NCBI GenBank assembly: GCA_030590715.1
Contig: JAUVCU010000132.1
Coordinates: 1 to 5,571, forward strand
DNA: 5,571 nt
Direction: 5' to 3'
DNA from: Lentisphaeria bacterium
GTDB lineage: Bacteria > Verrucomicrobiota > Lentisphaeria > Victivallales > JAUVCU01
Part shown: positions 1-4,518 of the stretch, piece by piece
Layout: each line of letters begins with the position of its first letter
How positions within the stretch are numbered: the stretch's first letter is position 1
Program-made: the position numbers and the translations under genes
Notes under the pieces: model-generated
The model's input: only the letters and a program-made list of their open reading frames with translations
Database searches by the model: none
Told to the model about the DNA's origin: nothing

Positions 1-483
1 CGTGGTGGTAAGGAGCAGTTGCCATTTATTTGGGGAGAAGAGGGTGTTGATGATGGAGAGGTGAAGATTAATACCTTCCAAGGTCAGTTTCCTTATAAAA
101 ATAGTTTGAGGGATGGTTTCCTGATGACGTCGCCGGTTAAACATTTTAAATCTAACGGTTACGGTTTGTATGATATGGCTGGTAATGTCTGGGAATGGGT
201 TAATGATTTATACCGTCCGGATACTTATTCTGTTGATGCGGAAAAAGGAACTGTTGTGAATCCGACTGGACCAACAACTAGTTATGATCCGGTGGAGCCG
301 TATGCTGAAAAGAGAGTTACGCGCGGTGGCTCGTTTATGTGTAGTGATGTGTACTGCTCTGGCTATCGACCGAGTGCCAGAATGAAGACGACTCCTGATA
401 CAAGCCTTATTCACACTGGTTTTCGTGTTGTGATGAATAAAGCTCAATTCGAGAAATTTAATTCAGTTTCTAATAAAAAGTAG
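1..483 (+). CDS. Formylglycine-generating enzyme (SUMF1/FGE family), C-terminal part, 5' truncated
   Basis: The reading frame is open from base 1 to a TAG at 481-483, so the true start lies outside the window. The 160 visible residues are the C-terminal half of an FGE-sulfatase domain. They include the conserved GLYDMAGNVWEW block (residues 55-66 as seen here), a calcium-site-like INTFQGQFP segment (23-31), and the terminal RGGS...C-x4-C...GYRPSAR...PDTS...GFRVV block (108-144). Known FGEs use oxygen and a copper ion held by two cysteines to turn a sulfatase cysteine or an equivalent thiol into formylglycine. Both cysteines are present (codons 340-342 and 355-357), which favours a true FGE over the many cysteine-less paralogues such as gliding-type or regulatory proteins. 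The residue after the first Cys is Ser, where well-studied FGEs have His. The protein ends soon after the domain, with a short polar tail. Signal peptide and location cannot be judged because the N-terminus is missing. It is convergent with dnaA. Confidence 0.88.
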   Translation, partial: RGGKEQLPFIWGEEGVDDGEVKINTFQGQFPYKNSLRDGFLMTSPVKHFKSNGYGLYDMAGNVWEWVNDLYRPDTYSVDAEKGTVVNPTGPTTSYDPVEPYAEKRVTRGGSFMCSDVYCSGYRPSARMKTTPDTSLIHTGFRVVMNKAQFEKFNSVSNKK

Positions 484-495
484 TTTTTTGTAGTT

Positions 496-517
496 CTCTT
501 CTTCAAGTGAAGGAGAG
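496..517. terminator. Hairpin between convergent genes, possible bidirectional terminator
   Basis: CTCTTCTTC (496-504) pairs with GAAGGAGAG (509-517) around a 4-nt AAGT loop, giving a 9-bp stem with one G-T wobble. It lies in the 36-bp gap between the convergent FGE gene and dnaA, where a shared terminator is expected. Neither strand has a clear U-tract after the stem: the + strand continues with GTTACGAC, and the T6 run at 484-489 lies before it. It may therefore be a weak or factor-assisted terminator, or only an RNA 3'-end stabiliser. Confidence 0.4.
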
Positions 518-519
518 GG

Positions 520-1914
520 TTACGACTTAATAGCTCTTTTCATAACTGATATATTTCTTTTTACATCGTCATCTTTCTTGCACAGTAGTTCAATTTTCTT
601 CACGGCATTGATTACTGTTGCGTGGTTTCTTCCGCCGAAAGCTTCTCCGATTTCAGGAAGTGAATGGTCTGTCATGCTTCGGCTCAAATACATTGCGATC
701 ATGCGTGGATTTGCAATGTTCTTTGGTCTTCTACTTCCAAGAATATCTGAAAGTTTTATCTCGAAGTGATCTGCTACAACCTTTTGTATTGCCTCAATAG
801 AAACTTTGCGCGCTGCTGTTTCCTGGTCAATAAGCTGGACTAGTAGTTTTTCTGCCAGATCAATTGTAATAGCGCAGTTTGCCATTGCAGATGAATAAGC
901 AACCAGTCTTAGCAGAGCTCCTTCAAGTCTACGGATATTAGATGTAATTCTGCTTGCGATAAATGCTAGAACATCATCACCAATTTTAATAAGATGTTTT
1001 TCCTGCTTCTTTCTAAGGATAGCTATTCTTGTTTCTACTGATGGCGGAATGATTTCTGTTGTAACACCAAATTCAAAGCGTGATACAAGTCTGTCTTCAA
1101 GTCCGTTGATTTCAGATGGTGCTCTGTCGGAAGCCAGGATTATCTGCTTTCCTTCGTTGTAAAGAGAGTTGAACATATTGAAGAATTCTTCCTGAATCTG
1201 CTTTCCTTTAGATAGGAATTGGATATCGTCCACAAGTAGAACGTCTGCAGCTCTGAATCTATTTCGGAATTCCCAGTGTTTACCGGCGCGAAGGGAGTCA
1301 ACGTAATAGTTAACTAGGGCTTCGCATGGTATATATTCAATAATAGCGGCAGGGTGGTTGTTCAGGTATTCATGAGCTACCGCTTGAAGCAGATGAGTCT
1401 TTCCAAGTCCGGTTCCTCCGTAAATGAAAAGCGGGTTGTATGTTCCTGGATTGTTGGCTGCTGTTACTGCTGCAACATATGCGAACTGACTTTCCTCTCC
1501 TACAACGAATGCTGAGAAATTGTGTTCAGGGTGGCAGTTTGATGCAAACCTTGTTTTTAGATCCATATTAAGGTCTGATGGTGTCAGCTCTTTTGGTTCT
1601 GGCTTTATTTCTTTTTCTGGTTCGTCATCGTAGTCGTCAACAGGCGCGTCGTATCCAAATTCCAGCTCAATAACGAGTTCACTTCCAACTGCTTTGAAAA
1701 CAGCTTCTTTTATCAGATCACCGTAGTTGTTCATTAGAATGTCTCCGAAGAAATCATCTGATACTCCAAGAACTATCTTTTCGGAATTTATCGAAATGGG
1801 CACAATGCATTTGAACCACTGTTCAAATGTTTCTCGTCCTAAATTCGGATTGTTCCTTAATATAGCTCTGGATTCTTTCCAGATATCTTTGATGTTTTTC
1901 TCGGTCGCTTCCAA
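520..1914 (-). CDS. dnaA: Chromosomal replication initiator protein DnaA
   Basis: DnaA binds origin DNA boxes, forms an ATP-dependent filament, opens the duplex and helps load the replicative helicase. This complete 464-residue protein shows all four domains. Domain I is about 1-85. An acidic, proline-rich linker (domain II) covers about 88-113. The AAA+ domain III carries Walker A GGTGLGKT (166-173), Walker B VLLVDD (225-230), sensor 1 around ASDR (261-264), the box VII arginine finger in VSRF (Arg279) and sensor 2 NIRRLEG (326-332). The DNA-binding domain IV spans about 370-464, with the signature around SLPEIGEAFGGRNHATV (418-434). E. coli DnaA is 467 residues, so the length is normal. The start is TTG: no in-frame ATG lies between it and the upstream stops (TAA TAA), and a purine-rich AGGGGA ends 8 nt before it. 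By alignment to E. coli, Arg399, Arg407 and His434 are kept (Arg396, Arg404, His431), while Asp433 is Asn430 and Thr435 is Ala432. It is divergent from nagA across a putative origin. Confidence 0.98.
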   Translation of the reverse strand: MEATEKNIKDIWKESRAILRNNPNLGRETFEQWFKCIVPISINSEKIVLGVSDDFFGDILMNNYGDLIKEAVFKAVGSELVIELEFGYDAPVDDYDDEPEKEIKPEPKELTPSDLNMDLKTRFASNCHPEHNFSAFVVGEESQFAYVAAVTAANNPGTYNPLFIYGGTGLGKTHLLQAVAHEYLNNHPAAIIEYIPCEALVNYYVDSLRAGKHWEFRNRFRAADVLLVDDIQFLSKGKQIQEEFFNMFNSLYNEGKQIILASDRAPSEINGLEDRLVSRFEFGVTTEIIPPSVETRIAILRKKQEKHLIKIGDDVLAFIASRITSNIRRLEGALLRLVAYSSAMANCAITIDLAEKLLVQLIDQETAARKVSIEAIQKVVADHFEIKLSDILGSRRPKNIANPRMIAMYLSRSMTDHSLPEIGEAFGGRNHATVINAVKKIELLCKKDDDVKRNISVMKRAIKS

Positions 1915-1920
1915 TGTGTA

Positions 1921-1928
1921 CTTCCCCT
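1921..1928 (-). promoter_or_regulatory. Ribosome binding site of dnaA (supports TTG start)
   Basis: Read on the - strand this is AGGGGAAG; its AGGGGA core ends 8 nt before the TTG at 1914-1912. It is a moderate Shine-Dalgarno match at a normal distance. Upstream in the same frame come only 12 sense codons without an ATG and then two TAA stops, so TTG is the best-supported start. Confidence 0.6.
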
Positions 1929-1950
1929 GCGTGGTGTATCTTTTTTTAAG

Positions 1951-1959
1951 TTATTAACA
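1951..1959 (+). promoter_or_regulatory. DnaA-box-like 9-mer TTATTAACA in the dnaA leader
   Basis: This 9-mer matches the canonical box TTATCCACA at 7 of 9 positions. It is identical to the copies at 2223-2231 (+) and 2153-2161 (-). The identity with the 2223 copy extends to 12 bp (AAGTTATTAACA, 1948-1959 and 2220-2231). It lies 37 bp upstream of the dnaA start codon, a usual place for DnaA autoregulation. That role is inferred; binding is not shown. Confidence 0.5.
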
Positions 1960-1975
1960 ACTCAAATTCATTTGT

Positions 1976-2075
1976 TCGGATTCTATAAATAACAGACTTC
2001 TATTTTTTTAAAACTCGTTTTTCTCTTTTTTTTGACAAATTTTTTTCATTATTTTTTTATTTTCCTGTTGTATCG
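1976..2075. other. AT-rich, T-tract-rich segment upstream of dnaA (candidate unwinding or curved DNA)
   Basis: This stretch is almost wholly A and T, with + strand T-tracts at 2003-2009, 2026-2033, 2040-2046 and 2052-2058. Such DNA melts easily and may be curved. It sits between the dnaA-proximal box and the main box cluster, so it could be a duplex unwinding element, a dnaA promoter region, or both. No convincing sigma-70 promoter for dnaA was found: the best - strand -35-like TTGTCA (2038-2033) has no good -10 at a normal spacing. No coding sequence was seen. Confidence 0.4.
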
Positions 2076-2150
2076 TAAATAGTTGATTTTGAGGCTAAAA
2101 GCACGAAGAGGGTGGCATTATTTCTTATCAAAAATGGGGCGTGAATTCTG

Positions 2151-2244
2151 CCTGTTAATAAGTTGCGTATAAGATGCAGTGTTTCAGATAGTTACAGGCG
2201 CGGTTAACAAGTTACTGTCAAGTTATTAACAGGTTGTTAACATG
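2151..2244. other. Putative oriC core: cluster of variant DnaA boxes
   Basis: A - strand box TTATTAACA (2153-2161) faces a + strand head-to-tail array at 2201-2244. The array has four 11-bp units: CGGTTAACAAG (2201), TTACTGTCAAG (2212), TTATTAACAGG (2223) and TTGTTAACATG (2234). Each is a 9-mer box plus a 2-bp linker. A weaker candidate, ATAGTTACAGG, starts at 2188. The opposed copies form an inverted repeat matching at 14 of 15 positions (2151-2165 and 2219-2233). In E. coli oriC, weak DnaA sites also form arrays with 2-bp spacing. Together with the neighbouring dnaA and the AT-rich flanks, this supports an origin. Against it, no canonical TTATCCACA is present and the motif itself is AT-rich. 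Another regulator recognising GTTAAC is the main alternative. Confidence 0.55.
2201..2244 (+). repeat. Four-unit tandem array with 11-bp period, consensus near TTRTTAACARG
   Basis: Units begin at 2201, 2212, 2223 and 2234 with no phase slip. Units 3 and 4 are the closest pair. Unit 1 differs at its 5' end and unit 2 in its middle. Eleven bp is close to one helical turn, so a bound protein would see all units on one face of the DNA. Unit 4 contains the 8-bp palindrome TGTTAACA (2235-2242). Confidence 0.7.
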
Positions 2245-2253
2245 AGGATTTAA

Positions 2254-2325
2254 GGGCGGCGAAATCTATTGCTCTTTGATTGAATTACAAATTTTAGTTT
2301 AATCTTTTTTTTATATATTTTGTGG
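2254..2325. other. G/C patch followed by AT-rich tract on the nagA side of the box array
   Basis: Ten bases after the array comes GGGCGGCG (2254-2261), then DNA that becomes strongly AT-rich, with an eight-base T-run and TATATATTTTG ending near 2322. The order of DnaA boxes, short GC-rich patch and AT-rich tract resembles the basal unwinding arrangement described for Bacillus subtilis oriC. A clear run of DnaA-trio triplets was not recognised, so this is only a candidate unwinding site. No gene was seen here. Confidence 0.3.
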
Positions 2326-2340
2326 AGGCTTAGATTTCTG

Positions 2341-2370
2341 TTGCAATATAAACATTTAAAAGCATATTAC
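2341..2370 (+). promoter_or_regulatory. Possible sigma-70-type promoter for nagA and downstream genes
   Basis: TTGCAA (2341-2346) could be a -35 element and TATTAC (2365-2370) a -10 element, with an 18-bp spacer. Both match consensus at only 4 of 6 positions. A further -10-like TAAAAT lies at 2381-2386 without a good -35. The region is AT-rich, so such matches arise easily. Confidence 0.22.
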
Positions 2371-2417
2371 GTAGTAATAATAAAATGATAACGGCATAAA
2401 ATATAACAGGGCTAAAT

Positions 2418-3617
2418 ATGAAGTTCAGGCGCAGATTATACAAAACAGATTACTGCTTGTCTCCAAGGGAGCATATTCCTAATAGTGGAATACTTTGTCA
2501 GGAAGATAAGATTATAGCGGTTGGTGGTGCCTCAGCATTCCAGCCTGATAAGGATCTTGAGATCATAGATCTTAAAGGTTGCTATGCTGTTCCTGGATTT
2601 GTTGATACTCATATTCACGGAGCTGGCGGCTTCGACTCTACGACTGCTTATGAGAATCCTGAGGATATTCAGAAGATGTCCCAAGTACTTGCTTCTCACG
2701 GTGTAACTTCTTTTATCCCTACAATTGTTGCTGTACCTCTGGACAAAATGCTTAGAGCAATAAGCACATTAGCTGACTTGATTGAGATGCAGCTTGAAGG
2801 TGCCGATGCTGTTGGTATCCACGTGGAAGGTCCTTTCCTAAATAAGAAAAAGCACGGGTCACAAGACGAAAACGATATCCTGGATATTGATCTTGGAATT
2901 GCTCAGGAACTTATCGATGCAGGTCGCGGAAAGATAAAAATTATGACCTTTGCTCCTGAACTTGAAGGAGCAGTGCCGTTAATTAAACTTTTAAAAGAAA
3001 ATGATATTACTCCGTCAATGGGACACAGCCTGGCTTCAGAAGATGATGTCTTGAAAGCTATCGATGCAGGAGCGACTCGCGTGACTCATCTCTTCAATGC
3101 GATGGCTCCGCTTCACCAAAGACATTCTACTTTGACAACTGTTGCACTGACCGATGACCGTGTGACAATTGAACTTATATTAGATGGTTCGCATCTTCAC
3201 CCTAAAATGGTTGATCTTGCATGCCGTATGAAACCTAAAGACAAACTGGTCGGTGTAAGTGATTCGATACAGGGAGCCGGTTTACGTGATGGCATTTACC
3301 ATCTGGGGGGCGCTCAACTTCAGGTCGTAAATGGTAAATCTATGACTGAAGACGGATGTCTGGCAGGAACGACTCTTACTCTTGAAAAGGGGTGGCATCA
3401 CCTTATGACGTATTCCCAGCTTGGAATTTCTGATGCTGCGGCATGTTTCTCCCTTAACCCGGCACGAAACCTAAATCTGTTTGATCGTGGTGAATTGAAA
3501 CCAAAAAGAAGGGCGGACATCGTCTTTTTCGATGTAGAAACAAACAGAGTTCAAATGACAGTTGTAAATGGACGAATCGTTTACAAGTCAGATCAATTAA
3601 ATATAAATGCCAAATAA
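2418..3617 (+). CDS. nagA: N-acetylglucosamine-6-phosphate deacetylase
   Basis: NagA removes the acetyl group from N-acetylglucosamine-6-phosphate, giving glucosamine-6-phosphate and acetate. It is a cytoplasmic step in amino-sugar use and cell-wall recycling. The 399-residue protein has the usual length and amidohydrolase layout. A small N-terminal beta-part ends at VPGFVDTHIHGAGG (His65 and His67). GIHVEGPFLN follows (134-142, metal-ligand Glu137), then SMGHS (His203), THLFNAMAPLH (His224), DGSHLHP (substrate-contact His259) and VGVSDSI (catalytic Asp282). LAGTTLTL (315-322) follows, and the C-terminal strand segment ends in a DIVFFD...VVNGRIVYK stretch. The HxH motif places it with metal-binding NagAs of the B. 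subtilis type rather than the E. coli type, where this motif is altered. The segment after Glu137 (KKKHGSQDEND) is unlike the more usual KGAH-type loop. The ATG has a CAGGG ribosome site 6 nt upstream. No nagB or transporter is visible. It may be the first gene of a three-gene transcript. Confidence 0.95.
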   Translation: MKFRRRLYKTDYCLSPREHIPNSGILCQEDKIIAVGGASAFQPDKDLEIIDLKGCYAVPGFVDTHIHGAGGFDSTTAYENPEDIQKMSQVLASHGVTSFIPTIVAVPLDKMLRAISTLADLIEMQLEGADAVGIHVEGPFLNKKKHGSQDENDILDIDLGIAQELIDAGRGKIKIMTFAPELEGAVPLIKLLKENDITPSMGHSLASEDDVLKAIDAGATRVTHLFNAMAPLHQRHSTLTTVALTDDRVTIELILDGSHLHPKMVDLACRMKPKDKLVGVSDSIQGAGLRDGIYHLGGAQLQVVNGKSMTEDGCLAGTTLTLEKGWHHLMTYSQLGISDAAACFSLNPARNLNLFDRGELKPKRRADIVFFDVETNRVQMTVVNGRIVYKSDQLNINAK

Positions 3618-3639
3618 TATAAAGTAGTGATTAAAATTT

Positions 3640-4485
3640 ATGGATTATAAGATTTTAGATAGCGGAAACGGAATGAAACTTGAACAGGTTGGGCCATATC
3701 GTTTTGCACGACCTGCAATGAATGCATTTTGGGAACCAAGCCTTACTGAAAAAGAGTGGGCAAATGTAAATGGAACATTCAAACGCGATTCATCAGGTGG
3801 TGGAACGTGGAAGTGGAAAGGCGGTGGTGTCCCGGAGAGCTGGGTCATAAACTTTTCCGATGTCAACATTATTGTGAAGCCGACTAATTTTGGTCACCTT
3901 GGTTTTTTTGCTGAACATCTTAAAAGCTGGAATTGGGTAAATGAGGAGATTAAGAAATCAGAAGACGAGTTGAAGATTCTCAATCTTTTTGCTTACTCAG
4001 GTGTTGGTTCACTTTCTATGGCAAAAGCCGGGGCAAAAGTTACGCATCTCGATGCAGCAAAAGGTATGATTCAGTGGGGACGTGAAAGTCTTGAGCAAAA
4101 CCCTGATATTCCAAGTTCAATTCGCTGGATCACCGATGATGTTATCAAATTCCTTCAGCGTGAAATCCGCCGTGGTAATAAATACAACGGAATTATTATG
4201 GATCCTCCTTCATTCGGTCGTGGCGCGCAAGGCCAGATTTGGAAGATGGAAGAGAATGTAAATGAACTTCTTGACCTTTGTGCTCAGGTTATTGATACGG
4301 AAAATCCGTATTTTGTGATTCTTAGCTGCCATACTCCTGGTTTCTCTCCAATTATTCTTGAACGACTTCTCCTTAAAAAGTTTTCAGGTAAATCACAAGT
4401 TAGTACCAGTGGTGAAATGGAGATGGTTGAAGAGTCTGGTCAATCGCTTCCTGCAGGTGCATTTGCCCGCATCGAAGTTCAATAG
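3640..4485 (+). CDS. Class I SAM-dependent methyltransferase, RlmI-like (COG1092 type), without PUA domain
   Basis: The 281-residue protein probably methylates RNA with S-adenosylmethionine; the target is unknown. The N-terminus (YKILDSGNGMKLEQVGPY, 3-20) is a conserved opening block of short relatives of 23S rRNA methyltransferase RlmI. KPTNFGHLGFFAEH (80-93) precedes the Rossmann fold. Motif I is LNLFAYSGVGSLS (114-126), the motif II acidic residue is Asp138, DD occurs at 166-167, and motif IV is DPPSFG (188-193). SCHTPGFSP (229-237) lies where RlmI-type enzymes carry a cysteine, so Cys230 may be catalytic; this is inferred from position only. E. coli RlmI is about 396 residues with an N-terminal PUA RNA-binding domain, which is absent here. 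The start is placed at 3640 because the conserved block begins there, although the ribosome site is weak. The gene begins 22 bp after nagA and ends 33 bp before the next start, so co-transcription is likely. Confidence 0.85.
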   Translation: MDYKILDSGNGMKLEQVGPYRFARPAMNAFWEPSLTEKEWANVNGTFKRDSSGGGTWKWKGGGVPESWVINFSDVNIIVKPTNFGHLGFFAEHLKSWNWVNEEIKKSEDELKILNLFAYSGVGSLSMAKAGAKVTHLDAAKGMIQWGRESLEQNPDIPSSIRWITDDVIKFLQREIRRGNKYNGIIMDPPSFGRGAQGQIWKMEENVNELLDLCAQVIDTENPYFVILSCHTPGFSPIILERLLLKKFSGKSQVSTSGEMEMVEESGQSLPAGAFARIEVQ

Positions 4486-4504
4486 CCCAAGCTTTTGCTA
4501 ATTC

Positions 4505-4510
4505 AAAGGA
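4505..4510 (+). promoter_or_regulatory. Ribosome binding site of the OleC-like ligase gene
   Basis: AAAGGA ends 8 nt before the ATG at 4519-4521. This good match and spacing, plus the family-typical N-terminus NIAEYL...YPNNKAI, fix the start. Confidence 0.6.
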
Positions 4511-4518
4511 TCGTCTAG

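Noticed and set aside
208..447. A 79-codon - strand frame antisense to the FGE gene
   Set aside because: It runs antisense to the conserved FGE catalytic block; the basic composition is typical of a shadow frame.
578..800. Small + strand open frames inside dnaA (also 1727-1957)
   Set aside because: They lie antisense to conserved DnaA domains and encode nothing recognisable.
1308..1318. GTTAAC-like sequence within dnaA coding DNA
   Set aside because: It is a single isolated core match without the flanking bases of the 9-mer and is explained by codons of the AAA+ domain.
2032..2060. Sigma-70-like promoter on the + strand: TTGACA (2032-2037), 17-bp spacer, TTTTAT (2055-2060)
   Set aside because: The -35 is perfect, but the -10 is weak and sits in a T-rich run. 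The nearest + strand gene starts about 360 bp downstream, beyond the box array, so it is not listed as a promoter.
1915..2417. Search for tRNA, small RNA, CRISPR or mobile element ends in the long intergenic region
   Set aside because: No cloverleaf, long repeat-spacer pattern, transposase remnant or target-site duplication was recognised; the repeats seen are 9- to 15-mers that fit DnaA boxes better.
4483..4500. Short TAGC/GCTA inverted repeat after the methyltransferase gene
   Set aside because: The stem is only 4 bp with a long loop and no following U-tract, so it is not a credible terminator.
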